Shown: one piece after another, positions 35,106-47,607 of the stretch
Numbering within the stretch: position 1 is the stretch's first letter
How the letters are laid out: each line of letters starts with the position of its first letter
Source: Lophium mytilinum
Taxonomy: Eukaryota; Ascomycota; Dothideomycetes; Mytilinidiales; Mytilinidiaceae
Direction: 5' to 3'
Assembly: GCA_010093605.1 (NCBI GenBank)
Contig: MU004192.1
Coordinates: forward strand, 1,129,774 to 1,193,773
Length of the DNA: 64,000 nucleotides
Notes under the pieces: generated by a model
Database searches by the model: none
What the model was told of the DNA's origin: nothing
The model's input: the letters and a program-made list of their open reading frames with translations, nothing else
Made by a program: the position numbers and the translations under genes

Positions 35106-37356
35106 GGTATAGTGGTGGTGGTGTTGGAAGGTAAGAACGCGACGCGTTTAACGCGTTTTAGTGGGGTGCGCACAGTTCATCAGCACATACTTTTGTCTTA
35201 GTACTGTATGTAAGTCCTGTCGTCGGACTAGAAGTTGGGGTCAAACTCCCTCAGTCATATCGCAAACTATTCCTTTTGGCGCGTGTGGCGCGTCAGTGAC
35301 GATTTCTCGCGTTTCTACCACCAGCCTATGTCGGCCACTACCACGGACACGCGGAGAAGACCCTTAAGTTGCATATACTGATTCATTACGACGGATGTCT
35401 GATCCAAAGGACATACAAATTCTCTAAGATCCCGATGTTGTTTGCATTTGTTCAAGTATTTATATCTATATTCATTATAATTTACCCGCAGTTTCTACAG
35501 CTGATGATTTCTCAACACTGACTTCACATCCTTTGATTAGCTAGTTCCAAAAGATCCCCAGCACGAAATACGTCAAATGACCCGGTCGCTTCCGCCCTCA
35601 TGACCACGGACACATGGATCCAAATACATCTCGCTTTCAGATTCGCCAGCAGAATAAAGAACACGCCACCACGTCTCTAAGCTTCTTCCACACCCCTCAT
35701 CTGACCGACACCTGCGTAAGCCCAGCCTTGTCGAACCCCTGTGCCCTCTCCGCCGTCCAGTGCAGCGCACCGAGCAATCGCACTCGCAATTCGGTCCATT
35801 TCAGCAAAAATCGAAGATGTGACCATCTGCGAGAACATCGATAGTTGCCCAGCGATATTCTAGTGAGGACGGTCGAAGCTGAACAAGTGTAGTGCTACTT
35901 CATCCACGGTCACATCAGTGAGGACGCGCTTGATGGTGCTATCTGGCTATTCTGAGACGTGCCAATCCCGCGAACCCGGAACCAACATAATCCGCTGGCG
36001 GCGAGCGATGTGAGATAACTTTGGTGACAAGTACAGCGAGGCCAGGTGATGATATATTACGCGTACAACAATCGAGCCGTCAAGCCAACAGGGTGAATAG
36101 GAGCCTTAGTGGTGAAGGTAGGTTAGTGCTTGTCACAGCCAAGCTTGACCGTTAGCTAATCAAATTCGAATTTACAACATAGAGCGGCATGAAAGTTGAA
36201 GTGATGTTCCCGTTGGTCTTCCCTGTTGCGGCCTGGTGAAGCACGTCAATTCCCCATTCGTATCCATGTGCGGAGCTTTCGAAGAAGACCTTTCAGAGAA
36301 CCAGAGGGAGAGGCTCTGTACTTGAACCTTGCCGGCTATCGTCCGCAACCAGCAGATGACCGCAGATGGCGCTGGAGACTGTTGAAGGGTAGAGGCAGAG
36401 GACAGCGCAGTCTTGCTAAGGCTATTTCATTTCACGACTAGACCGAAGGAGGTTATCAAAGAACTGCAGTCGACTTGAAGATTTCCCAATACCTGAGGAG
36501 CGCAGGATAAGGAATGGGACCATCACTTACTGGACACATGGGTTGTTGTCGCTGGAGAAAAGTTAATCACCAATTGTGGTCTAGAAAAAGGATAGAGAGA
36601 GTGGAAATACTTACTGCTTATAGAAGCGCTGGCTAAGGCAGCGGCTTGGAAGCCCAAAAGTAGACAGTCGAATGCTCTTCGATATAAGTGCACTCTCGAC
36701 TACATTTGTCTGTAACGCTTCGATGTATCTATGGAGTCCGCATGTGCACTGTCTCGATCGTGCTTAACAATATATTCTACGGAGACGCCTAGCCGCGTCA
36801 GACAGCGTTATGCTGCAAGCTGCGAATACAACGATGAATGCAAGAAGCCCGTAAAATACACATTCCTACCAAGGGGTCCAGAGCTGGTGTTGGCGGGATG
36901 GGAGGCGAGGAGGGGTGCCTGGCCGGATTAACTCGGACCGACGCGCCCAGGGTCTTGGTTGGTGGCGGGCAGCTGGTGGCAGCGTGGATGACAATGACTT
37001 GAGAGAAGGCTCTCGAAGACATCACTCCCTTTTGCTCTTGGTTTGTTTCCTCCACGCAGCGTCGACGTTTTCGACGCGAGGGCCGCATAGGCTCTGCTTC
37101 TTCGGCTTTGCATGTCTCGTCCTTGAGGCTCAACTTCATTGCCATTCTCGGCCCGGCAGCTCTACAGCACTACCTACATTTACGGTGGATATTGTTCAAC
37201 TGCTCTACTTTCCCTGATTCTTCATCACCGCCACGAGCTTGCCCAATATTCAGGGCGTTCCGGGGATCAACCTGCAGCTCCAACCACTCGGTACATCTCG
37301 TAATAAGACAGCTATCCTGCCTGCGAACTCAAACTAACACCACTCTCTAGTCCAGC
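35106..37356. other. Long intergenic region, no gene supported
   Basis: Lies between the dead transposon and the HECT ligase. Several short frames exist, but none has a start context, splice signals or domains I can defend. About 37100-37356 is pyrimidine-rich and is probably the promoter/5' leader of the ligase gene. Confidence 0.45.
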
Positions 37357-40300
37357 ATGTTCACGACGTTTAGCGGAAGCACGCGGCGGCCCCGTCAAGT
37401 CAACCTCTCCGGCCGCGGCTCTAGCAGCTTCGGAAATGTGGGCTCTGGATCTGGATCGCAAGCTGCCTTGGATCGTGCGCAACAAGAACGACAGCAGCGC
37501 CAACGCGAGCGAGACAGGCTACGAGCGGCGAGGCTTCTACAACGAGCATGGAGGGGGCATTCGACCCGACAAGACATTCGCAGAGATCTCCGACAACAAT
37601 GGGATGCCATAGAGGATTCCGTCTCGCATCCGCAAGCATACGCCTCGGCGACTGAGGCTCTGGAACAACTGCAGCGGCTTCTCAATTTTGCGCAGACAAG
37701 AAACGAGGAGGATACTCAGCGCATAAAACATTTTGGCGCCCGTCAAATGCAGACTGTCCAGGTCCAAGGGATCGATTGCTCGAGCGAGCCATGGCCGTTG
37801 GCTTATCTCAGGCTTGAGAAGAAGATTCTGGTCGTATTAGACCGGCGCTGCAAGGAACATAATACTCCATGGGAAAGCTACACTGGCCTAGTCAAACTCT
37901 TGCAGTTCCTAGCTGAGCGAATACCCGCAGAAACCGCCCAGAATGCGAAACACTTCTACAGTACTCTTGCAGCGATTGCCCAATTGTTTACCATGAGCTA
38001 CGTGGCGTCGGATAGAAACTCGGAACTAGTTCCCGGGGACGACTTCAACGATTCCAAATCTTTCGCGCTCGTAATAGAGACGGCTTTAACTCCATTGAAA
38101 ACTTTCGCGGCATATACCATCAACGCCTACGAAGCCTTTGGCGCCTCATTCCTTACTATACCCATTGTGACTCGGATTGACGACACGAACCTACCCAATC
38201 AGATATTACCTTGGCTCGCAGACCACGTCAACTATAAACTTCTGGCAAGCGCGCTTAGCACTATGATCAATACGGCCGGGTTCGGAGCATATCCAGAGCT
38301 CACAGAACCCTTAGGTCGAGGCCGGCTCCTGGCATGTTTCATTTACTTTCACCGACAAGCTCACAACTTCAACAACCCTCAAGCGTACTCTTCGCACAAA
38401 GATTTTGTCTCTGTTGTATCTGCCTTGCTGAATTCCCTCCTGCCCACCGAGAACGTAGAGAGACAGACTCCCGACCCAGACCAGCCGGAGGATATTGATA
38501 CGCCAGGGCCTCATCGTACTGGAAACACTTTCCTGCGAGAACAAATACAGTCGCTAGTGAACCAAGAGAGCGTCGGAAGCTTGTTGTCGAGCTCCTCTTC
38601 GGAGCCAGCATCCTCCCACGATGAGAAAGTCGAGGAGGCTCGACAGCTCGCAAATTACGCACTTTCACTCCTTCGCTTCTTCCCACATAGAGGTGATGAC
38701 ATTCGAATGTGGCTTTATCTAGGGCCGTCACCTTCCAACTCTGAAGGATCTTCACAAGCGTTGCCTGCGATTCGGTACTTTTGGGAGGCTACTAAGAGAT
38801 CCAACATATTCAACTCTATCATTCGAGACTCACGAGCAGCCATCGAACTGTTGAAATCAAAGCCCTCAGCGACAGAACATGGTTGGCACGCGCCGAACTC
38901 CGACGTGACGCCCTTGTCTCCTACTAGTGACGAATGGAGAGTAATCCTAGTATTTCTTGAACTTTACACGTTCGTTCTCAAGGTCATGGACGACGAGGAA
39001 TTCTTTTCCGGAAACAACACTGGGTATACGAGTCGGGCCGCCTCCTCATTGATGACTCGCGATAACGCTTTGCCACTCACAGACGTCAAAGATCTCACGA
39101 CGTTTCTCAAGAACTTAGGATTCACGTTGTACTTCAACGCGGTTGACATTGTCGATTCCGAGGACCAGGACTTAACCAGATCTGCTTCGTTTCACTTTTC
39201 CAACAGTTCCGCCCAAGTTTCGGAGCTGCTGCAGCAAACAATGAAGGCGGTAGAGCCGTCGGTAGGAGGTGTAACTGGCCTGACCATCGACTACATGAAG
39301 GGTCTGGTGACTGGTCTACTTCGTATGGTGTATGAACGAGATTCGCGGCGAAATTTCCTCCCTTCGAATCATTGGTTAATGACGTCGAGACTTGACATGA
39401 CGGGCTTCATTCCAACGGTAGTTGAAGAAGAAGAAAGCCGTCACAGAATCGAGGAAGAGGATATCGAAGATACGTTTCAGGATGACGACGAAGAGGAGTC
39501 AGAAGACACAAACCATATCATTGGCACGAACCGTGCACAACAAGCCCGGCGGTTAGACCGACTGCAACGACAACAGCGCAAGGCTTCACGGAGGAGGTAT
39601 CTTCAAGCTGTCGCGCCTCGACTAGAGATTCTGCAAAACATGCCGTTCCTGATCCCTTTTACAACACGAGTTCAGATCTTCCGGGAGTTTGTTTCTTTGA
39701 ACATGGTCAGCTATTTTTTATTATTCTGTTGTTAGTCGCATTTGCTAACAAAAATTAGACTAAACGTAGAGGGAGTTCCGACCCAGAGATGTGGCGCATT
39801 CTGATGATGAACCGTCCAGATGCGCCGCAACAGTTCGAAAAACACCACGCAAAGATCCAACGAGGGAATGAATTTGAAGATGCATTGGACCAATTCTACG
39901 ATCTGGGCGAAGGCCTCAAAGAGCCCATTCAGATTACGTTCGTCGATCAATTCGATACCCCAGAAGCTGGTATTGACGGCGGTGGAGTAACGAAAGAATT
40001 TTTGACAAGCGTCACGCAGAAGGCTTTCAATCCCTCGGATGGAGTCGACCTGTTCATCGACAATGACCAACATCTCCTCTATCCCAATCCCTCGGCTGTC
40101 GAGGAGGAGAGAGAGAGTCTTCGCGAAAAAGGACTTGAGGACAATGCAGTCGCTTTTCGCATGGCGCTCGTGAAGCTCCTACAACGTTACGAGTTCATGG
40201 GTCGCATCATTGGCAAGTGTCTCTATGAAGGCATTTTGGTTGATGTGAATTTTGCGCCTTTCTTCCTCCGAAAGTGGGCTCTGACGGGCGGATCCGGGTC

Positions 40301-41105
40301 TGCTCCCAACGAATCAGGATATCGCGCGACGCTCAATGATCTCCGTGACCTGGACGAGGAACTCTATGATGGACTTGTAAGTTACAGCCCTATTCTAATG
40401 TAGGAAGATGACTAACCTGCTGTGCAGCACCAACTTAAGAACTACGACGGGGATGTTGAAGACTTCTCTCTCAACTTTACCGTAACAGATACCATCCGGA
40501 GGGCCGACGATCGCGGCGGTACGAAAACTGTTACGAGGGAACTGAAGCCCGATGGCTCCAACATACCCGTCACAAATCGTAATCGCCTGGTTTACATATC
40601 ATACGTGGCCCGTCATCGCCTTCAGAACGAACCTGCGATGCAAACAAACGCCTTCCTTCGTGGTCTCTCGACCATGATAAATCCGGCGTGGCTCAGCATG
40701 TTCAATCACAGCGAGTTACAGACCCTAGTCGGCGGTACCTCGTCTTCCATCGACGTGGACGATCTTCGTCGCAACACAATCTACGGAGGCGTCTATCAGC
40801 GAGGTGATGATAGTCGTGATCATCCAACCATCGATCTTTTCTGGCGTGTCATGGAACAGTTCAACGACGGAGAACGTCGTGCCGTACTGAAGTTTGTCAC
40901 CTCAACCCCACGATCACCTCTGTTAGGATTCGGCACACTCCGTCCACCGTTCAGTATCCGAGACGCGGGTGGCGACGAAGAGAGGCTGCCGAGCGCGAGT
41001 ACCTGCGTCAACCTCTTGAAGCTCCCCATCTACAAGGACGAGAATGTGCTCAAAGAGAAACTTCTCTACTCGGTGTTCTCTGGGGCCGGATTCGACTTGT
41101 CATAG
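37357..41105 (+). CDS. HECT E3 ubiquitin ligase, HUL5/UBE3C-like
   Basis: Three exons, 37357-39705, 39759-40376 and 40428-41105, encode 1214 residues in phase. The N-terminus MFTTFSGSTRRPRQVNLSGR is typical of fungal HUL5 orthologues. An IQ-like helix (ARLLQRAWRGHSTRQDI) follows at about residues 58-75. The C-terminal HECT domain begins after the acidic linker, with ITFVDQFDTPEAGIDGGGVT, YEFMGRIIGKCLYEGILVD and the catalytic cysteine Cys1182 in SASTCVNLLKLP, then a short tail ending GAGFDLS. Role in the family: proteasome-associated chain-extending ligase, acting on misfolded cytosolic proteins. Length matches the family. Housekeeping gene with no unusual features. Confidence 0.93.
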
Positions 41106-42257
41106 ACAGTCAACATTTGCACGCAACGAACAGGGACGGTGACACGATGCGGCGTTACTAAGGCCGCTTATAGACTAATTAAGCCCTGGAAAGCGTGTTA
41201 CTTGGTCAATCCAAGTTGTACATTTTGGCGTGGAATTATGATGCTTTTGGCACCAGGGCTAGTGGAAAGTTGGCCACTTGTTTGGCTTTTTCCTGAAATG
41301 GTTGCGCTACAGCCCGTAGGTACTAGGTTGCTGTACAGCATCAGCCGTACATTGTAGGTAGCAAAAATGATCCAGGATATTTTCTTGGTCATGAATGTGT
41401 CTTCTTCTCGTGTATTGCTCTGGTAAAGTGATACCTCAGTCTGTGTACGATTTGCTGCTATTGTCAAGGGGGGTGCTGGAGATTTCAATTACGGTGTCCT
41501 GTTAAAGGTTTGTGCCAGCCGTTCACCGCTGCTTGGGGTACTCCTATCGGGCTCTCAAATTGAGATCACGATGTCAAAGCCAGTACAACAGAACTCAGAC
41601 TACCTCATGAATGGTCAGCTCTGTGCTGGCTGGGCTACTCCTTACAGTGGTGTCCAGCGAGCAAGAGCATACCCATGTAGGGCTTTGATGCATCCCAGGA
41701 CAATCCAATGGTTGGTGCAGTAGAAATCAGGCTACCACTTGACTGCCAGGCTGCATGCTAGCTAGGTACCTCTTACAGTGGTGTATAGCAAGCAAGATCG
41801 GGGCCCGAACAGTGTAAATCCGGGTCTCCAATACTATAACCTCGTACAGTATGCTTGTAGACACCCGCACAAAGCGGAAGCTTAGGATTTTAATTTACCG
41901 GTAGAAGAGGAAGATTTCACATGAGCTTCTAACGAAGTGCCGGCTCTTTTGTCAGATTTGTTGGAAGATACCACAATCCTACATTCACCTACATTAACGT
42001 CACTTGCGATGGCAATTTTCACGCCTCTTAGCGAGCAGATGGTCGCCTAATTACCTGTCTATAAGAGGGAGCAGCTCACATGACTTTGCTGGCTCAACTA
42101 CTTAAACTTAAAATCTGGTTCAACCACCCACCTTCACCCGTGGACCTCAACCGAACCACCTGTCCTCCGCCTCCACCACCACAACATCCTCCATCAACAC
42201 AACCTCCAACATCACATCTTGTACCCGCAACGTGTCGCCGCGAGGCCACTCAACGGC
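41106..42257. other. Intergenic with a diverged ~131 bp tandem duplication
   Basis: The word CTTACAGTGGTGT is at 41641 and again at 41772. In both copies it is followed by AGC(A/G)AGCAAGA and preceded by alignable sequence, so about 41590-41670 and 41720-41800 are related. No gene otherwise. Promoter of the next gene lies at the right end. Confidence 0.5.
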
Positions 42258-43847
42258 ATGAAGGCTTTCATCAAGGCAATGCGAGCCCTGCCTCGGGGCC
42301 GCGCCGTGCATGACCGGCTGCTGAAGCCCGCCGCGTCCCCGCAACACTGTGACATCGAGCGCCAGGTGCTCAAGGCCAAGAACGACGAGCTGGAGAGTGT
42401 GCTTGAGGTGATCAAGTCGGACATCAAAGCGCTACAGCGAAAGCACGATGCTCTGGACGATGACTACACGAAGCTCATCTTCAAGCATACCGCATCCAAA
42501 GCTGTGCGTGACCATCTCAAAGTCTCAAAAGAACATTTGGAGCGTGAGCTTGGGGCGGCAAAGGACTACATCAAGACACTCCAGTCTATCTACGATGCAC
42601 TTGATGCTGAATATACGAAAGTCAAGACTCAGCTGGAGATATCGAACGCTAAGATCGAGACTCTCAACTCAACGTTGTCGGCGAAGAATGGCCAGATCCA
42701 GTACCTCATCGGGCAGTATGACAGACAGTATGTCTCGGCAGCCGAGAAGTTTCTCGCTGAGAAGGGCTTTGTGCAAGGAGCATTGCAGGGTCTTCAGTCT
42801 CGGTTCTCCCCAGGCCAAGTTCTCCTTGATGCACATATCAATCGGATGTCCGCTTTTCGCTTGATGAAATTACCCGGAGAGCTTCGCAATCGCATCTACG
42901 AGTTCGCGCTTGTGCTCGGCCATCCTGTCGACCTTTGGCCTATCAACGGGTTCGCTCTCGGCCTGTCCAACTTGGTATCAAAGCCTCCCATCAAGAGCCG
43001 CGATGAAATCCTCCAGAAAGACCTCGCGAACATCAACATCGCCTTGCTACGTGTCTCGAAGCAAGTGTACAAGGAAACTGTTGGGATGCTATATGGCCAC
43101 AACACCTTTCAGTTTTCGGGCCACGAAGCATTCGTTCCAATGACAGCATTCCTCCGGCACATCGGCTCTGGGTGCAACTTTATCACATCAATATCAATTG
43201 AATGCCCCAGAGACTCCTTTCAAACTGTCAATCGTTCATGGAAGCTGGACGAGGATAAGAACGAGTTCATGCAGGAAAAAGAATCTGCTCTGGACGCGTT
43301 CTACAGGCGGCTTAGAGTGTCTGGATACTACTCTGTCATAGGACATCCTCACGAGAGCTTCGTGGTTGGGGAAGGAGAACGAATCCTTGGCAGACTGCCA
43401 GCCCTCAGATCTTTCACGATGCTCGTTCCTCATGCCATGGCAATACGATCTTCCTCATACTTGGTCAGAGAGAACGTCAACCGTAGAGTCGATATGCTGC
43501 GCTGGGAAGCCGATGCGCAGACGAAGCAGTTCGCAGCAGCCACAGCAGCAGGCACCCAAGTAGAGAAGTCTGTGGTTTTCATCAGGCGACACGAGACGCA
43601 GCCAAAGATTTACAAGGATGTTTGGGACAAGGTTACCGACCTTGATGACGAGAAACAGATGGGCTGGGAGGACTTCAAGAAGGTGAAAGAGCACTATGGC
43701 TGGAAGATTGAGCACGCGTCGTACACCATGCAACCGGATGGCCCTGCCTTCATTGTCGACAAGCCCAAGCCTCTGCGTGTGGAGCAGGCTCACCAAGTCG
43801 AGTCAGATAAGGACGATGAACCGTTCCCACTCGATTATGTCGCTTGA
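42258..43847 (+). CDS. Coiled-coil protein with F-box/2EXR-like domain
   Basis: Single exon, 529 residues from the ATG at 42258. The in-frame codons before it have no ATG. Residues 30-170 are heptad-rich coiled coil (KNDELESVLEVIKSDIKAL, LNSTLSAKNGQIQYLI). A segment FRLMKLPGELRNRIYEFAL near residue 195 matches the start of the fungal F-box-like domain family. It is followed by a typical continuation, ALLRVSKQVYKETVGMLYGHN. The C-terminal 200 residues are unassigned, ending PFPLDYVA. Many fungal genomes carry large families of such proteins; substrate-adaptor roles are suspected but unproven. The codon usage is ordinary for a real gene. Confidence 0.75.
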   Translation: MKAFIKAMRALPRGRAVHDRLLKPAASPQHCDIERQVLKAKNDELESVLEVIKSDIKALQRKHDALDDDYTKLIFKHTASKAVRDHLKVSKEHLERELGAAKDYIKTLQSIYDALDAEYTKVKTQLEISNAKIETLNSTLSAKNGQIQYLIGQYDRQYVSAAEKFLAEKGFVQGALQGLQSRFSPGQVLLDAHINRMSAFRLMKLPGELRNRIYEFALVLGHPVDLWPINGFALGLSNLVSKPPIKSRDEILQKDLANINIALLRVSKQVYKETVGMLYGHNTFQFSGHEAFVPMTAFLRHIGSGCNFITSISIECPRDSFQTVNRSWKLDEDKNEFMQEKESALDAFYRRLRVSGYYSVIGHPHESFVVGEGERILGRLPALRSFTMLVPHAMAIRSSSYLVRENVNRRVDMLRWEADAQTKQFAAATAAGTQVEKSVVFIRRHETQPKIYKDVWDKVTDLDDEKQMGWEDFKKVKEHYGWKIEHASYTMQPDGPAFIVDKPKPLRVEQAHQVESDKDDEPFPLDYVA

Positions 43848-44433
43848 AACTGCAGGCAGCGTAGCGATGGGTGGACATGGGGGCTATGTAGCGTCACGAC
43901 GAGTAGGCTAATACCTACTACCCCTTGCGGGCAATAAACTCGTAGTTGAAACAAATGCAGAAGAAGAGCCGTAAACGTGACCGCTGACCTATGTGACTAA
44001 CGTTGAGGTACCTTAAACACTACTATATGTCACGACGCGTATTCATTGAGTGATAATGTGTGGCCTGCACTGTACCTTAGGAGACGTGGAGGATCACGAC
44101 GTGTGTTCCTTTAGTGAGAACTTGCGACCCGCAGCGTGTTTTAGTGGACGTGGAGGTCACTACTTCTACCACTTGTTCCGGTTTAAATGGCGGAGTTTTC
44201 GGTTCTACTTCCTGATGATCCAGTTGTTTCCCACGCGGCGTGACCATATTTGAACGACGTGTTCGGGTCTAATGTAGCTTTTTAACACCTTACGTTGTTC
44301 ATAAGAATGTACTCTATGGAGAGTTGGCCGACCTTTTGCACAAGTTGCAGAAGCAAGACCAATAGTTAATGTATGAAGCGACTAATAGTAGATTTTACTC
44401 TTGAGCCATGACTATAGGATGCACCTTTAATAA
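43848..44433. repeat. Intergenic with 64 bp-period duplication at 44051-44160
   Basis: The segment at 44051-44097 recurs diverged at 44115-44160; GACGTGGAGG is at 44083 and 44147. No gene was seen. Confidence 0.5.
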
Positions 44434-45040
44434 GGGGCAAGTAGACAGATCGTTTGATATCCGGCTCGCACTGTTTGAGGTGCCCTAATGCATGAAACCA
44501 GAATATGATGTCAAATGCTTAAGACCGTGAATTGCACCTACTCTATTAATATTACTTCTAAGCTAATACTATGTGGCAAAGGTTTAAAGGGGTCTAGTAG
44601 ACGGTAGGTTTGAACTTCGTTCAGCGCTGTTCGAGGTAGCCTGATGCTTGATAGGAAACCAAATTACAATGTCAAAATTTCAAGACCGTGAATTGAACCT
44701 ACGTTATCAGTGTCACTGGCGAGCCATTACCATGTGATGGAGCTACAATATAGGTCTAGTAAACGGTATATTTGTACTTCGTTCAGCACTCTTTGAGGTG
44801 CCCTAACGCATGATACCAATCCAGAATATAATTTCAAATGCTCAAGACCGTGAATTGCACCTACGTTATTAGTGTCACCCGTGAGCCATCATTATCTGAT
44901 GAAGCTTCGAACACGGGCCAGTAGATAGTGTATTTGAACTTCATCTACCACTGTTTGAGGTGCCCTGATGCATGATGTGAAACCAGAACACAATGTCAAA
45001 TGCTCTGGACCGTGATTTGCACCTGCATTACCAGTGTCTG
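44434..45040 (+). repeat. Four-copy diverged tandem repeat, ~160 bp unit
   Basis: The marker CTGTTTGAGG, with variants, begins at 44471, 44627, 44788 and 44951, giving periods of 156, 161 and 163. Each unit also holds a CCTGATGCATGA-type stretch, AATGTCAAATGCT, AGACCGTGAATTGCACC and GTGTCAC. Differences between copies look mostly like transitions. No coding potential was seen. Confidence 0.85.
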
Positions 45041-45149
45041 TATTCCGAGGCCTAGCACAACGCTAGTGTGCAACACAGTGAATTACACAAACGAATGAGC
45101 AATTTGGCTACGCTCGTATCGCAGATCACGGACCCTTACGCAAATCCAT

Positions 45150-45570
45150 AGCTACAGTACTAGGCCATACGTTTGGACACACGAATAGATATGACTGCTT
45201 TAGTGCCGCCTTTGCAGGCTGGATACCACTGTCAGGGGCAGCCCCATTGCGAGGATACCTCTCAGTCAATAGGAAGATAAGATTACACCTCTTAAACTTG
45301 ACTCGACGCCTGAATTGTGCTCCGTCCATACTGTAGGGGCACTCCTGACAGCGGTAAACGAGTGCCCAAATTGATGACCATAGATATACAATACTAGGCC
45401 ATGTGTTTGGGCACACGGATGTCACTTCTTGAGTGTCGCTTTCGCACGCTGGACGGCACTGTCAGGGGCGGTCCCAATGTGAGGATATTTTTTGGTCAAT
45501 AGGAAGCTCAAATTGCACTACTTATCCCACGGGGGCACCCCTATCAGTGGCAAACGAGGTGCACGGAGTT
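45150..45570. repeat. Two-copy diverged tandem repeat, ~234 bp period
   Basis: TACTAGGCCAT starts at 45158 and TACTAGGCC at 45392. Shared words in order are ACACACG/GCACACG, CACTGTCAGGGGC, GTCAATAGGAAG and GGCACtCCT-type endings. Translated on the minus strand both copies give VCPNxWPS. The sequence is unrelated to the 160 bp array beside it. Confidence 0.8.
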
Positions 45571-46033
45571 GTGGTCGGAGATCGATGTCGGCGTCCCGAG
45601 TCCCAGGCCGATGTTGTTCCTCCGAACCTCGGGTGGGCCGGCACTATTCCGAGTCTACCTAGGCACTCTCCAACCAGGCCTGGCCCTGGATGCATGACCG
45701 GACTACCTACACAGTCACAGGTCTCGTGGCGGCTTGTTTTTCTACCTAACACGCGGAGGCGCCTTCTACCAGCGGTATGTCTACATAGCACTCGGAAGCC
45801 GCCCGGCGTCCCGCGCGGATCCGCACACCTTCCCTCAGTCATTAGGGTCATTCTTCTGTCCCGAGACGCCGACAACGGCGGGGTTTTCTTCATCGTTGCT
45901 TCCGCTTACAAACTTATTGACCAACACTTGCTAAGTGTCGTCAACACAGCGTCTTCTACAGTTCACACTTAGATCAAGACGAGGCTTTATATGCCGAAGA
46001 CCGTAACTAGCCAGTCCTCGTGCTCACGTCTCA
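45571..46033. other. Promoter region of the DHBP synthase gene
   Basis: No gene was seen. Short frames only. Confidence 0.45.
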
Positions 46034-46878
46034 ATGCCTGGATCAACGAACGGGACTGCCTCTGCGGCGGCGCAGAATGGCGTCAACAGCAACACGATTA
46101 ACAGTCTCCTCAATTCCAGCAATGGCAATGGCACCGCTACAGTCTCCCACCACGCATTCGACTCTATAGAAGACACCATCGCCGCATTCGGTTTGGCTGC
46201 CTCCCCCAATCCACCATTAACAAACACTGACTCCTCAAAGCGCGCGACGATTTCGTGGTTGTCCTCGACTCACCCTCCCGAGAGAACGAAGGCGACCTGA
46301 TCATCGCTGCGTCTGCCCTCACGCCCGCCAAAATGGCTTTCATGATCCGCTACACATCCGGCTACATCTGCGCCCCCCTCTCTGTTACCCGCGCCGCTGC
46401 GCTGCATCTCCCGCAGATGGTAGAGAACAGCACCGACCCAAATCGCACCGCGTATACCGTGTCGGTGGATGCGATAGGGCCGGAGATGAGCACGGGCATC
46501 AGTGCGTCAGATCGCGCCCAGACGTGCCGCATGCTAGCAGACCCCAACATGAGCCACACCAACTTCCGGAGACCGGGTCACATACTGCCCCTGCAGGCGC
46601 GAGATGGTGGCGTAAGAGTGCGGAGGGGACACACGGAGGCGGCGGTGGAACTTTGCAGACTGGCGGGAAAGCAGCAGGTTGGGGCGATTTGCGAGCTGAT
46701 CTCGGACGGCGAGGTGGTTGCTGGCACGCCGGAGATGGTCGGTGGGGGGATGATGCGGACGGAGGAGTGCTTGGCCTTTGGCAGGAAATGGGGACTCAAG
46801 GTTTGCACTATCGAGGATCTAGTGACGTATATCGAGAAGACTGAGGGTAAGCTTGGCGTGGAGGGCAGTGACTACTAA
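46034..46878 (+). CDS. RIB3: 3,4-dihydroxy-2-butanone 4-phosphate synthase (riboflavin)
   Basis: Two exons, 46034-46190 and 46241-46878, encode 264 residues; the intron 46191-46240 has a CTGAC branch site. The protein converts ribulose 5-phosphate to 3,4-dihydroxy-2-butanone 4-phosphate plus formate, the carbon supply for the riboflavin ring. Key segments: SPSRENEGDLIIAAS with the acidic metal site, HTNFRRPGHILPLQARDGG, GHTEAAVELCRLAG, and ICELISDGEVVAGTPEM. The N-terminal 50 residues are Asn/Ser/Gly-rich and likely disordered, longer than bacterial RibB. It is a stand-alone enzyme, not fused to GTP cyclohydrolase II. Coding strand is C-rich early and G-rich late. Flanked on both sides by diverged tandem duplications. 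Confidence 0.95.
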
Positions 46879-47607
46879 GTTTTGCTGCGACGTACTAACC
46901 CACTTTTCTTTCCAAGCTTTGTCTTCTTTCTGTTATAGGTTCGATGGACAGTGGAGGACTTTTACCACTCGGGATCTTGCATGGACGTTGACGGGAGTGG
47001 GAATGACGGGCCATGGTCACTAGATCACTGCAGTGGGCAGGGTCAGTTTGTTTCACACCACTCTTCGGTTCGACACTCCTCGAGGAGCACTGGATCACTG
47101 CAGCGGACAGACTCGGTTTCTTTCACACCTTTTCTTGGTTCGACACTTCTTAAGAGCATCGTCGGTCTAGATGGATGCTGCGGAAGCGGCAAACTTGCAT
47201 GGTATCTTGGAGAACCGGCGTTTCGGGGGCATGCCGCTGTTAGGGTGGCTACAAAAGTAGTCCACTTTGAAGACTACACTCCATTACAGTCTAGAATCAG
47301 TTGCATGCTCGCATGCAAACACTATACACACCAATCAAGTGAATCTTTGGTTACAAAGAGGCATTGCGATATCTCATATGAGCATCAAATTCTCTTCCTC
47401 TCCTTCCGAGGTATTTGTATAACAGTTTTGCGATATCACGTGGACCACAATTTATCGATAGTCCCGCGCCAAGACAATCGCGGGGCAGGGGGCTAAAAAC
47501 ATTGCTGGTGATGGATGAGTCGACAAACGCACTCCCAGCGGGGTTCATAAATTCAAACAACAGTCACAACAGCACCGTACCGTCTCACCTCTACAAACAA
47601 CACTATC
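46879..47607. repeat. Spacer with ~70 bp tandem duplication
   Basis: The segment at about 47020-47088 is repeated at 47091-47158. GGATCACTGCAG or AGATCACTGCAG begins each copy, and GGTTCGACACT lies in each second half. Many differences are C/T or G/A. The rest is the promoter of the lysyl-tRNA synthetase gene. Confidence 0.7.

Noticed and set aside
36226-36441. 71-codon Arg-rich frame
   Set aside because: No supporting leader, splice sites or recognisable features.
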